A stretch of 17,433 bases of DNA from Phytophthora quininea (GCA_011947345.1 JAAVTG010001004.1:1-17433), one strand, 5' to 3'; shown: positions 1 through 10,230, counted from the stretch's first letter. Notes: a model not told the origin generated them from the letters alone. A program made the numbers and translations.

Positions 1-1699
1 AAGGCCGGACGTCCGCAGACAGTCGGTCACGCGCTATAACGCCTGCGAACTCTTATGGTCCTTGACTCAAGTTTTATATTCCAGCAGCGCAAGTTTCTCT
101 AGTGTTCGTGAATCGAAGGTCATTTAACTTCAGTTAGATGGGATTTTGCCGTCAACCAGATTGGTCGTCTGTTGCTCGGGCTCATCGAGGATCACACCCT
201 TGAGTTACGGTATTCTGCTATAAACGTGAGAGCTGGAAGAGCACTGGGAGATACACATGGATAATGCATTTCGGGGACAGGGACGATGTATAAGTACAGC
301 TAAGCGTCATTGTTTGGGTGCTTTTGCTGGTTGTGCCTGTTGTAGCTGTTCCGCTTATCAAAATGCTTGTTGTATGCCTGGCAGTATCCTCTGGGATCAT
401 GACGGGTGGGGTCTTTCGTTTCCTTTTCAGGGTTGTCTTGGGAGTAGCGCTGATGGTTGTGGGTAGCCTTCTTGGTGTCACAGTGAAGCAGAACTTGTAC
501 AGGTACGGATTGAAGTATGATGCCTATGTTAATTATCTTCTTAAGTAATACTTTTGGCTTCAATGTAGCAGTGAAGCCGGGCATTTTCTTCATCGTACTC
601 AGCACCCCCATGCACCAGATTGCCCCTGAAGATCAGAATTTGGTCTTGTAGCGGAGCTGCGTAGCAGTGCACGTGCACAGAGGAAGACGTACGACTCCCC
701 GAGTCTGTCTCTTTAGGCGTCCGCCTTCGGTTCTATACAAGAACCAAGTACAGTCCCGTAACTAGGACTCGCAGAGTCTGTGTCCCTTAAAACAAGGACA
801 ACACTATTTCTTGTGACATGTGAGCACAATTCCAGCTACTGAGGGCTTTTGTGATGCCGATGGTGCCGAGAAAGAACTTCAAGCTCACGCTCGAGGAAAC
901 ATCTCGTTGGTATCCACACTTCATAAACCCTCGAACTTCACCCGATATCCCAAGGGACTGCAGCAGCATGTGTAATATAAATCGGCTGCTGCATGTTTGG
1001 GCTGAGGTGCTACACCGCTGTTATATGTCGGAGTGGAAGTGTACGCCACTCCAGGCGAGTTGGGTCTAAAGGGAGCTTCGTTACAAGCCTTCACTTCACC
1101 CGATACGGAGCCGGGTCGACGAGTAGAAACCTTCGAGTTCCACTTAATATTATCCAAAATGGAGTACCAAGCGTGGTGGAGCTTTCGACGCAGGGACCTG
1201 TTTTATAAATGTGCTTCGCTTTACGTTCTTGGCCCCATGGCTTGCAAGCCATGGAAATATGGGACGTTTTAGACACGCCAGTAGGATGGCATCAGGTGTG
1301 GGGTTTCACGTGAAGACGCAACGTATTTCTTCAAGCCTTTTCAACACGATAATATTTACGATACCTTACAGCAGGAAAAATCTTCCGGGGCCGCTGTGTA
1401 GTGTTGCTTCACTCAAGAATCTCCGCAAATATCTTGCAGCTGGAGCTTATCTTATGAGTGTGCCAATGATTACAATTGTCACTGCTTCGTCGGATACATC
1501 CGATTTTGCCTAGCCAAGCTACCGCAGGTTTGGCCAGACAGGGCTCACCCTTACATTACCGGCCATTTGCAACTGTTGTTGTATTTCCAGAAATCGACGT
1601 TGCCTATTTGCCAAAACCGTGTTTCGGAGGCCATATTGGCCTCCAGGTTCTGTTTGCCATATCACCTTTTGTTGCAAGGCGCATGAACGCCCCAACTGA
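1..1699. other. Region with no supported gene
   Basis: I see no convincing coding sequence here on either strand. Short open frames overlap one another and show no family motif. One plus-strand frame (about 303-548) is strongly hydrophobic and would encode two membrane-like stretches followed by a basic, tyrosine-rich end, but it lacks an ATG and I do not call it. A perfect 20-bp palindrome lies at 1235-1254. A 13-bp direct repeat (ACTTCACCCGATA) occurs at 935-947 and 1093-1105. The last 200 bases probably include the 3' untranslated region of the minus-strand gene that stops at 1700. Confidence 0.5.
1235..1254. repeat. Perfect 20-bp palindrome
   Basis: The sequence CCATGGCTTGCAAGCCATGG is identical to its reverse complement over 20 bases, with no spacer. 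Symmetry ends at both sides. It could be a dimeric protein binding site or a chance cruciform; nothing nearby says which. Confidence 0.8.
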
Positions 1700-2380
1700 C
1701 TACTTGCTCGCCACATTTTTCGCTCCACGAGCTCGCTTCTTGGGCGATGGATTAAGGTCGTTGGCATCTCCAGTCGACCGCGCATCGTCATTGCCGCTCG
1801 CAGATGATGCTGGGGTTTCGTTGCCATCAACTCTGCGGTTGCCAGCTCTCGCGTCCTCCACAGTCGACGTCAGTTCCTCAAGACCACGTCCAGCGGTCGA
1901 CGAAACATCGACGGCCACCACAGAAGTGCTACTTTGGGGCTGCGAACTTCCTTGCGGCAGTTCGTAATACAGGCGGATACCGTGAACTCTCGTGAAACAG
2001 TACGCCTTGCCCACTTCGAACGCCCACATATCCGATAGCGAGCGCTTCTTCGGCTTCCATAGCGTAAGTGAGAACACGAACTTGTTTCGGCGTTGCTGAT
2101 CCAACTTGTCGAGCATGCTGATGACGTCGTTGATACAGTCAGCATAATCGTAGTCGATCAGCTCAACTCGAATGTTTATGATGGTCTCCTTGATGGCGAC
2201 GACGCACATCTCGATGGTGTGTTGGTTGTTGGCGGTGGATTCTCATCGGAGACAAAGGCGCGGAGCTTCGTCCATGTCGCGGAAAGCAGAGCGATCTCCG
2301 TCTTAAATATGGTCAGCCAGTTCTGCCTCCAACGCGTTCATCAGACCGGTATGGGTCATTTTGAAGAATGAACACGCCAT
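1700..2380 (-). CDS. Unknown protein with basic C-terminal tail (frame disrupted)
   Basis: I do not recognise the family. The longest uninterrupted frame is 1700-2209, but the reading continues upstream to an ATG at 2380 if two small gaps are allowed. One is near 2305-2307, where a T run on the coding strand is short by two bases or holds one extra. The other is one missing base near 2231-2239. The rebuilt protein is about 227 residues. The N-terminal two thirds look globular and helical (MACSFFKMTH start, then LEAELADHI, DCINDVISMLDKLDQQ). The last 80 residues are Ser/Thr/Asp-rich and end in a likely nuclear localisation signal, SPKKRARGAKNVASK. That tail, and its divergent arrangement with the SET gene, would fit a nuclear protein, but this is inference only. 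The ATG at 2380 is preferred because the protein-like composition begins there. Confidence 0.5.
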
Positions 2381-3000
2381 GGCCTTCCTGCAGCCTCCCC
2401 AGATCACTTGCTCCGACTGGCCGTCTTTGCTAGCATTGGACGCCATTCATCTCGCATCCAAAACCCAGACGATGTCGTCGCCTCCTCCGACCGGTCGTAT
2501 TCGCTCGCCGCTCACTTCGCATCCAGAAACCAAAAGCTGCTCATGGCCCGCCGCCGTCGTATCCTCTCATGTCTGATCGCCACGAGGAGCTGCAATCCTT
2601 CTTTCCGATCCACCAGCATATTCTGAGCAGCGGTGTGGAGGCGCTTTGATCCGTCGCTATGAGAAGCACACTGAATCGTCGCCGCGTCCTCTCACCAGGT
2701 CGCCGTCCCAAAGGTTAGCTCGCACGATCCAACATGCGTAGCAGCCGCCCGGTGCAGATTCTCAAGCAAACGACGTTGTGCATTTGAGCCACCTGGATCA
2801 TTCGCAGCGACGTTATCGGCCGTTCCGACCGTTGAAGGCATGCCGCTGTGGCAAGTCGGCGGCTCGAACCCCTCTGAATCCGAATCAAGGCACGCGGTAG
2901 CTTCGTTGGCTGTGGCAACCGACAACGGGGAGGTGGGGGGGGGGGTGGTTTTGTCGGCTGTGGCATTGCGGTTCCTGGACAGCGAAGGATCTGCCGTGGC
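2381..3000. promoter_or_regulatory. Divergent intergenic region between the 1700-2380 gene and the SET gene
   Basis: About 600 bases separate two genes transcribed away from each other, so both promoters, and perhaps the unresolved N-terminal exon of the SET gene, should lie here. I could not identify an initiator or TATA element with confidence. A run of 11 G (2935-2945), flanked by further short G runs, gives a plus-strand G-quadruplex candidate. Several open frames cross the region but their composition (Pro/Ser/Thr-rich in every frame) reflects base composition more than coding. Confidence 0.4.
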
Positions 3001-3002
3001 CG

Positions 3003-3871
3003 ACTCTAGTTGGTGGCGTTCATGACGTCGTCGTCGTGGAACCGTGGCCAGCCGGGATTTCACCTATTCACGAGAACTTCTTTGCTGGCGTGTCCTCGGA
3101 TGCACCCCGCTTCGACTATCCGCACTATGAGCACTGCGGATGCCATCACATCTGCTTCGGTGAGGGGGCTCATGCTGCATCAACTTCCGGACAAACGCGT
3201 TGTGCCACAGAAGCAACTGCCCCAACGGCATCGGCTGCGGCAATCGCTTCATCGAAGATTACCCACTGGAGCCCATTACTTCGGCCTGCGGCATCGGTGT
3301 GGCATCCACTCGATCGATACCAAAGCACGCGTTCGTCGTCGAGTACATCGGCGAGTTGATCAATGAAGTCGAGAAGGAGCGCAGAGATTACCCCGACTAC
3401 ACGATACAGATACGTCACCCCACGGCAGATGGCCGCAGCTTTTTCATCGATGCAGCCAAGTGTCGCAACATGAGTCGGTTTATCAATCATTCATGTAGGC
3501 CAAATGCAGCCTTCTACGAGTACCAATGCGGCAACTCCACCCGCATCGGCATCTTCACGATAAACCACATCGAGCCACTTCAAGAGTTGTGTGTCAGCTA
3601 CTCCCCAGTCGCCAAAAACAACCAGCTCTGGTTCCGCTGTCGCTGCGGCTGGCCAAGCTGCACCGGGAGGAAACACCAGGACGCATACAGCCACTGCGTG
3701 GTATCCACCAGCAGCGATGGCTCTGACATCGCGCGGCAAAGCCGTAGGCATGCAGGGATCTACGGATCTGAGGGTCGCATCCAACGCAGTGACGCGTTGG
3801 CCGACCACCGCGCGTCTCACAGCTCGGTCAGAGCCGCCCCAGGTCGCCAGAATCCCCACCGCTGCCGGTAG
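3003..3871 (+). CDS. SET-domain histone lysine methyltransferase (5' end unresolved, one frameshift)
   Basis: The product would transfer methyl groups from S-adenosylmethionine to histone lysines in the nucleus. An AWS-like zinc cluster comes first: HCGCHHICFG at about 3133-3162, then SCCINF, ALCHRSNCPNGIGCGNRF up to about 3257. The SET core follows: GIGVAST (cofactor loop, about 3289), VVEYIGELI, RFINHSCRPNA (3479-3511, the pseudoknot NHSC motif) and ELCVSY. A post-SET zinc motif CRCGWPSC is at about 3637-3657. The order AWS-SET-post-SET is that of the ASH1/NSD/SET2 group; I cannot name the subfamily. Two frames must be joined at a run of five G (3164-3168), consistent with one missing base. 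The N-terminus before about 3003 could not be followed. Residues after the post-SET motif, up to the stop at 3871, are low in information and may be out of frame. Substrate is not predictable. Confidence 0.85.
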
Positions 3872-3929
3872 CGGCAGACCAAGCTGTCGCGCTACTTCTG
3901 CACTGCACCACCACAACACTAACATGATA

Positions 3930-4760
3930 ATTAGGACGAGCTTGACCGGGATACCTTAACTGTATAATGCTCGTACTCAGTACAAACGAGTTTCGCTGCA
4001 GACTCAGTCCTGACAGCAGGAGACCTTGCCTTGTGCACGGCAGAAGTGCTTGTGCGAGCGCTAACAAAATGCGGTGGGTGCGCCATGACTTTTGCACAAC
4101 CCTAGGCCGGCGGAGCGTCCTGAATCTTGCGCATTCTAGACATTTTGGCTTTAACCGGCCAATGGGGACTGGTTAACCTACTATATTTGCGTTGAGGCGG
4201 CTAATGGACGCCGGGGAGCCTACACTGTGGCTGCTCCAGCCGTGATCATCACTCGGCTCGTCACTCTGCGTGAGTGATTATCACTACTTTTCTGAAATTT
4301 CGCCTCGCGACCTCTGCGACCGGTCGCCGGGAACGCGATCGACTGATGACAATACAAAACCTAGCATAAACGGGTAGTACCGTGGGCGGCCAGAGAGGTT
4401 GATTCGTGGTGACTTACACGAGATTTAGGCTTCTGAAAATGGGAAGGGGCACAGAGTGGTACCGTCGTAGCAAACGAGCGACGCATACAAATGGCGAGTG
4501 TCTGCTCGAAACGGCTGGCGCCAGGACTGTTTGCAACGCATAAAATTCAATAAACAACCACCGATGACGCTGAGGACTGTTATACTCTTTGCATAGCTAA
4601 GAGAACATACTCGAGCGGTGCTCCAGAACTCGCAATATTGATAGAGTTAGACTTCCCAACGTGGGTGTGCGTAACCACTTGGCGGGCAGTGTACGTAATC
4701 GTCACAGAGCAATTCAGAGCGGAAATCAAGTACTGGATCTGCGTGTTTGCTTTGGGATGC
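3930..4760. other. Intergenic region without supported genes
   Basis: No open frame here shows a family motif. It contains an imperfect inverted repeat (4242-4254 with 4272-4284) that could form a 13-bp stem with one mismatch and a 17-base loop. A shorter inverted repeat, TTAACC..GGTTAA, lies at about 4150-4176. The end of the region probably contains the promoter, and possibly the start, of the LRR-like gene that becomes recognisable from about 4792. Confidence 0.45.
4242..4284. repeat. Imperfect inverted repeat, potential stem-loop
   Basis: GTGATCATCACTC at 4242-4254 pairs with GAGTGATTATCAC at 4272-4284, 12 of 13 positions complementary, across a 17-base spacer. No T-run follows and no RNA family is recognisable, so its role is unknown. 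Confidence 0.6.
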
Positions 4761-4791
4761 TCACGACTGGAATTAGTTACAACGAAAGCAG

Positions 4792-5522
4792 CAAAAAGCA
4801 CTTTCGGTGCAGAGAGCGCAGTCGTTCCAGCTTGACAAGGTGGAGCTTGGCTGGGGTGCTATTTTGTGCCACTTGCACAATCTAAAGCGACTGGATCTGT
4901 CGTTGATGCCACCGGGAGTCCTCACGTCAAGAAGTTGGTGGAAGCTGCAGCCAAGTACTGTGTTCATCTGGAAGCGTTGATTCTGCCCGGACAGCACTGG
5001 CCAAAGGACAAAGGCAGCGACCGGATGCTGTCCAAGTGGAGCCGGTCCTTGAGGCAGCCTGTGAAGGGATGAAGAGATGGCGCAGTGGATTGAAGCAGCT
5101 GACGGTGCCCACGGTAAACAGCGCGTTCAGTTTAAGGATGAGCTCAAGTTCATTGCAAACGTGGTCAAGTACTGCCCTAATGTTAAGTATCTGGATGGAT
5201 ACCAGCAGTCTTTGTGTGAAAGGTACTGCCTTACTTGCCGACAGTTCTGTCTGGTGACTGTGCAGCAGTGGGAAGATTTTAACGCTGCCTGTACGAACTT
5301 GAAGGAGTTCAATTGGGTGGTCGTTCCCTTCGGCGATCCGTTCTTTAGAGTGTTTGATGAGCACGTAAAACCTCAGCTGAAAGCGCTGACGTTTGAAGTG
5401 AATATGTTGTGGGGCTAGGACACCTACAGCGCTTACAACGACGAAGGTCCAAGGTCTTTTGGAGTATCGTCTGAACATCCAGGGTACGGAACCAAGGCGG
5501 CAAATACTTAAAGTCTGTTGCG
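4792..5522 (+). pseudogene. LRR-like protein, 5' half, split by a transposon insertion
   Basis: This half encodes leucine-rich-repeat-like segments of the kind found in large oomycete LRR/F-box-like families. Examples are LHNLKRLDLSLMPPGV (about 4875-4920), KLVEAAAKYCVHLEALILPGQ (about 4932-4994) and VVKYCPNVKYLDGYQQ (about 5161-5207). Such repeats act as protein-binding scaffolds; the partner is unknown. Reading requires single added bases at CC 4920-4921, near G 5036, at TTT 5131-5133 and at TT 5508-5509, plus readthrough of a TAG at 5416-5418 that sits where a tryptophan codon (TGG) would keep the frame. The last recognisable host residues, LKSVA, end at about 5522. The matching continuation, LKGCPKLEKLVVN, starts at 11486, so the gene is cut by about 6 kb of foreign DNA. 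The true start lies upstream of 4792 and was not found. Confidence 0.65.
5416..5418 (+). other. In-frame TAG inside the LRR-like gene
   Basis: Frame 1 runs through MLWG, hits TAG, then continues with DTYSAYNDEGPRSF before the next recognisable segment. A TGG to TAG change explains it with one substitution. It is the only lesion in this gene that is not a simple missing base. Confidence 0.5.
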
Positions 5523-5627
5523 TAGGCACTACATACCTGTTCGGATGTCTCCATCTACTCGCAACCTGTTGCAACCACTGCTCCGCTGTTGGTTATCACA
5601 AGTCTGTCAGTTTTCAAACGTGCCGAT

Positions 5628-8105
5628 ATGAAATCCTGTCGTTGTGAAACCGACGAAACCTCTGCATATAGCAGCATCGAGTTGTGCTCACTCGTATCGT
5701 CAGCGGCTACATCACATCGAGGCCACCGTGGCAAAGGTCGGCATCCACCAGTGCTGAGGAGCCAGGACCTCCTTTCAGCGATAGCGACACCAGTTGGCAA
5801 GCAGAATCGTCATCGAGCGAAGACAGCAAAGACTCAGATCTCGACTATGGTGATGAAGAAGCCATTGCAGTAGAGGAATCATTTGCCGCAGCATCAACAA
5901 AGACTTCCTTCTTGTGGGTGTCCTTTCAACGTTTCTACAGGCAAAACAGGCGATGGGTGATGTTGACGACTTCGGACACACCTACCAGACCAGATACGAA
6001 ACACGGCGCCTGTTAGTACACGTCTTCAATTGCCGTTCACATGCCAACTGCACGCACCGATACAAGATCCGTAGGGTTTTCTTGGGTGTGGATGAAGCTG
6101 AATTCCATCTAGAAGAGCATGGGTCGCACTCGCTAGTTGAAACACATAAGAAAAAAGGGGAATTCATCCATCGTTGCAAGAAGAAGTTGATACACTTGTC
6201 GACATGGGTTGGGGAGCTGGCCGATTGCGGTCGATGCTGCTTCGCAAGTACCAGAACGACGCCGCCAAACTTCGCAAGATTCCGACGACCAAACAATTAG
6301 AAAACAGGAAGTACTTTCTTGTGAGACGCTCTCCAGGTGGCTGGGACATCACGAACCACGCTACATTCACAGCATGGGCAAGTACGCGGATCTGTAACTC
6401 GCGCGAGCAATTTGATGCAGTCGCTGACGCCAGCGACGGCAGACTCGATGATCTGATTGTGTTGAGCACATTTTCGTTTGCCGTTGCTGATTGCGACCTG
6501 GGATATTCTTTCGGTGTCGTTGTAACTTCACGCCGCGTTTTTAGTAACGTGAGAACCTCAGTCAGGGACCAAGATTCGACTCTTGTGTGTTGCACTGATG
6601 GAACCTACAAGTTACACTTCGGAGGTTGGACAGTGATTGATTGCGGAACTGATGGTGTGTATTGGTACCGAGGGAAGCTAGTGCATCGCTTCATTCCTTG
6701 GGCATACATGTTTGTCCGCAGCGAATCAACTGAAGCCTACACCGAGCTATTCAAAACAATTCGTGACCGAGCGCTCACGTTTTTGGCATCGATGTCAATG
6801 TTTCTTTTGGTTCTCTTGATCACAGCGAGGCAATAGCCGCCGCCTTTGAGACAGTATGGCCTGGTGTGGTCCTCCTAACATGTTGGCCGCATCTTGCCCG
6901 ACAGGCAAGAAAGAAACGTTCCTTGTTGAACTGTGCGGAGCTATACGAAGACATGATTCGGCCTCAAATTCGACTTTTCAAAAGTGCTAGATCGCACGCT
7001 CAATTCGTAAAACTTTGTGAAGTGGTGCTAGCAAATTGGGAGGCATATGGAGAGCAGGAGTATGCTGACTGGTTCCGATCTGTGTACCTCGGAGTACGCT
7101 GGAGTCGCTTGCACTTGACTGGTTCAGGATCTGGGGGAATTATTTCAAGCCAGCAAGATATTGAGTCTCATCACAGTGTTATCAAGAAGACATGCGTTCC
7201 CAGTCTCCGAGCATCGACGAATGGCGTCTTGAAGGGGATCCTACCTCGAATCTTGCGCTTAGATGGAGAAAGCCTTTGCCCGAGAGCTGCGGCGCATTAC
7301 ACCAAGGCCCCGTCCCGCCTGAAATGCTTACTAAAGCTGGTCAACTCGTGGCATCGACCCAGAATTATAGATGTGTTCACAGAGGCCGCGGGCATTCCAA
7401 ACGGCTGGTAGCGATTGTCTTTAACGCCTCAGGGTACATTGTTGGAAGCGATGGCATGTTGGGGACCAGGGTTGATGCTCGACGCTCTCAGTTTATGCGG
7501 TCGCTTGACAGGCGTTTTCCGCGAGGAATTAAAGCGAGAGAATTTCAATGTGAAGTACTTTCAATGCACCGCGTCCTGATGTTGGGTGAGAAGCCATCTC
7601 AAGCTCTACAACTCGCTCCGATATGGTATATTGACACCATCAAACTCATTCGAGACTACGTCAGCTGCACATGTGGATCTTATATGACGTCGGGGTGGGT
7701 GTGCTCACACATCCTGCTACGCTTGTAATTCAAAAGCTACTGAATTTGGATGCTGCAATTGCATCTATACCTGTACGGAGAACTCCGGGAAGACCCCCAA
7801 CACGGTGGCCGGCTCTCACATTTGAGCCATCTCAAGAAGGCTACTACAATGTGGATAGACTCATCCGACTATTCATAAAAAAAAAAAACGGGCATCCTCT
7901 CAAGTGGAAAGTTGTGGTAAGCTCAGAGGGTGAAGTTGATGAGAGGAGCGTGCACGTGGGTGAGGTGCTTGGGCTGCGACTCTCCGACGGGGTTTTTCTT
8001 TGGAACGTGAGGTTTGGCAGTGGGGACCAACGGGAATTTGATGTGCAACAACTCGCTGAGGCTGTGAAGCGAGCTCATGAGCTTGGGGTACAAATTACGG
8101 GGTAA
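5628..8105 (+). CDS. MULE (Mutator-like) transposase with SWIM zinc finger, frame disrupted
   Basis: Cut-and-paste transposase acting in the nucleus on its own element ends. From the N-terminus: a Ser/Asp/Glu-rich lead (SSSSEDSKDSDLDYGDEEA, about 5803-5860); a zinc cluster of WRKY-GCM1/FLYWCH type (CRSHANC near 6031, EEHGSHS near 6115) likely to bind DNA; the MULE DDE core; and a SWIM finger CTCG...WVCSH at 7666-7710 (CxC-x9-CxH). Core candidates are D in CTDGTYKL (6597), D in SLDHSEA (6818), the CWPHLARQ helix, and E in DIESHHSVIK (7163). After the SWIM comes GRPPTRW and a C-terminal chromo-like stretch (LWNVRFGSGDQREFDVQQLAEAV). The pieces lie in shifting frames and join if one base is added near 5700, at 5899-5901, A6 6151-6156, T5 6780-6784, GG 7306-7307 and G 7715. 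A run of 12 A (7877-7888) is read in frame. ATG 5628 is the likely start. Whether it is active depends on whether the frame changes are real. Confidence 0.85.
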
Positions 8106-8163
8106 GTCGATACTAGGAGACTGTGACGAGCAACAATAGGTACATGCATACGAAAATAGGCTA

Positions 8164-8187
8164 CACTAAGCACAGCAATTAGTGTTA
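8164..8187 (+). repeat. Left terminal inverted repeat
   Basis: Begins CACTAAGCACAGCAATTAGT and ends TGTTA; identical to the reverse complement of 10316-10339 over all 24 bases. Preceded by TA. Confidence 0.92.
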
Positions 8188-8190
8188 GTG

Positions 8191-8240
8191 GATATTTAGT
8201 GTTAGTTTTGTATTAGTGTTAATAACACTAATTCGTGTGT
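8191..8240 (+). repeat. Left subterminal repeat with near-palindromic core
   Basis: These 50 bases match 10231-10280 at 44 positions in the same (direct) orientation, with the last 31 bases differing once. The core ATTAGTGTTA..AACACTAAT (8212-8232) is almost its own reverse complement, so it reads the same from either end of the element. It is a likely transposase binding site, as in elements with subterminal motif arrays. Confidence 0.75.
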
Positions 8241-8362
8241 TCTACGGTAGCCAGAAAAACTCACACTAATTCAGGAATTATTGGAGCACAGTTTGCTTTC
8301 TATCCCATTCTCATTCTGACCTGACACAGACACCAGTTCACAGCAAGCCACAAAGCACGACA

Positions 8363-10184
8363 ATGTCCTCGCACGATTCGTGTACCGCTTCAACGACAAC
8401 ACCTTCTCCTAGAAAACCCTATCTCATCGAGGCTGCAATGGAAAGAGCACGAGTACTTGCAGCTAATAGGCAAGAAATGCGAGGTGCACAAGTTCATTCT
8501 GACGAAATCTCAACGGACTCTCCACAGCTTCCGTCCATTGAAAGCTCGTCAATGGCAGACTCGGCGTCACTCGACACCAAGAAACGGAAGCGCAAACTGC
8601 AACATGTCTCCACAAAGCAAGACAAGCTCGCCGTTCTCAAATGGATGATTGCCGCCGACAAAGTCGACTCAAAGTATCTGTTCAAGCGCACAATCGCTGC
8701 TTTTCCCGAATGCTTTCGAGCAGATTCTGACTCGGCTAACTACATGAAGGCATCGCGGTGGTGGAAAGATAGGCAGAAGTTTATTGACGCCTTTTTCGTC
8801 CTGAAAATCGGATGTCCGTCCAGGCCCTTCAGCCTGGCACTCGCAAGCATGTTATGCTCAAAGCCTTGCCTGGCCGCGGTCGCAAGCGCGATCCATGGAC
8901 CGATTGGCTTCATCTGTTACTACAGGAGGAATTTCACCGGCTTCGCAAGGCTGGGTTGAAGCTCACACCCACAGTGCTTGTCTCCGTTGCTAAGTATCTA
9001 CTTGCTGACTCTAACCATGAAACTTACTGTAAGACTTTCGTTCCTCCTGGCAAGGAAATTCCATTTTATGAGCAGTTAAATGTGAGATGGATTCAAACGT
9101 TTCAGGAGCACTTTAATATTGTACAACGAAAGCAATGCGGTAAAAAGCAGCTAAGTCCGCAAAAGGAATTGCAGATTGAACGCGAGGTAGCGTTTCACAT
9201 GGGTATTTTGAAGCGCGGTTTTGACAGTGGAGAATTTACCGACACTCATATGGCTAACATGGATGAAACGCATTTCATTATTGATATGGATAATGGCAGA
9301 ACACTAAACACTAAAGGAACGGAACACATCCAATATGCTGACGTTGTATCAGGAACGACTGGTATGACAATGGTTGTACTAATCGAAGGGGAAGTTCTGC
9401 CAAAATTGGGGTGCCAATGATGATTTTTGTTAATGCTGATGGCAATTACCCAATTCGCGGCGTTCCTGACAACATACCAGGTGTGTGTTGCTATCCATAC
9501 GTGAACATGGAGATGTACACTACTAACGCAAAACTGTATAACAGGTGTGACGTACCGAACAGCGCCAAAAGGCTTTATGACGTCCTCTGTGTTTGCCAAA
9601 TGGCTTGGAGAACGGCGAGTGAACAGAAGACGACGGGGTACTCGCAAAATGATTCTCTGGGCGGACAACTATAGTGGTCATGGCATAACAGAAGCTGCTA
9701 AGGCGCAGCTAGAAGAGCTCAACATTGATTTACGCTTCTTCCCAGCAAACGCAATGCACCTTGTGCAACCGGCGGACTCTTTCGTCATCTCAAAAATTAA
9801 GGATGCATGGACTAAACGCTGGAACGAAAAAAGGTGGAAATGATTCGAAACGAGCAATGGCAAAATAACGTGAGGAGGGATGGTTCTTGGTCCGGCGCGC
9901 TACAAAATCCAGGCAAGCGGTTTTATCTTCAGCTCGCGGCTGATTCTGTCCGAGATGTCAATGCACAAATAACAGCTAAGGACAGCATCTCATATGCACA
10001 GAAAGCTATGATACGGTGCGGATTAGCGTGTAAGAACGGCAAATGGTCAGTATCACAGCTGAGCAATGAGCTCCAGTACATTATTGAGAAGCACTACCAG
10101 CACTTTATGGGAAAACCTGCCAACGAAGCCGAAGATGAAGACAGAGATAGCGTTTGTGGACAGACTCTAGAAGCTGTTGTGTAA
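8363..10184 (+). CDS. Pogo/mariner-like DDE transposase (one intron, three frameshifts)
   Basis: The enzyme would bind the element's ends and catalyse cut-and-paste transposition into TA. An N-terminal Ser/Thr-rich lead with a KKRKRK nuclear signal (about 8579) precedes a helix-turn-helix-like region (LAVLKWMIAADKVDSKYLF). A CENP-B-type second helical domain follows (DWLHLLLQEEFHRLRKAG). The DDE-superfamily core has D in NMDETHF (9262), D in WADNYSGHG (9664) and D in VQPADSF (9775), the last pair separated by 36 residues, so a DDD type. A 64-nt intron (9481-9544) must be removed to read PDNIPGVTYRTAPKGF. Single added bases in T5 8792-8796, G4 9408-9411 and A6 9827-9832 restore one frame from ATG 8363 to the stop at 10184, giving about 585 residues. 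All catalytic positions are present. I cannot say which named pogo lineage it belongs to. Confidence 0.88.
9481..9544 (+). other. Spliceosomal intron in the transposase gene
   Basis: GT (GTGTGTG) to AG (TATAACAG), 64 nt, phase 1, with a perfect TACTAAC branch site about 20 nt before the acceptor. Removing it joins PDNIPG to VTYRTAPKGF, a segment conserved in pogo-type transposases, whereas the intron read as protein is out of character. Confidence 0.85.
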
Positions 10185-10230
10185 CATTCATTACGCTAGC
10201 TAACACGAACACAACACTAATTGATGGTAC

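Noticed and set aside
318..548. Hydrophobic plus-strand frame, considered as a small membrane protein or secreted effector
   Set aside because: No ATG start, no cleavable signal pattern, no RxLR-type motif; hydrophobicity may come from T-rich DNA.
935..1105. 13-bp direct repeat considered as the edge of a tandem duplication
   Set aside because: Flanking sequences do not match, so only the 13 bases repeat.
2692..3063. Minus-strand open frame of 123 codons, Pro/Ser/Thr/Ala-rich
   Set aside because: Composition follows from CG-rich low-complexity DNA, including a G11 run; no motif, and it overlaps the likely promoter and start of the SET gene.
3161..3210. GTGAGG..CACAG read as an intron in the SET gene
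   Set aside because: Ends look right and 50 nt is plausible, but splicing gives the wrong frame and deletes conserved zinc-cluster cysteines; one missing G explains the data better.
3491..3925. Minus-strand open frame of 144 codons with a hydrophobic start, opposite the SET gene
   Set aside because: It runs antisense to the clear SET and post-SET coding sequence; its open frame follows from the codon composition of that gene.
4200..4320. Stem-loop region considered as a tRNA or SINE head
   Set aside because: No A and B box pair and no cloverleaf could be drawn.
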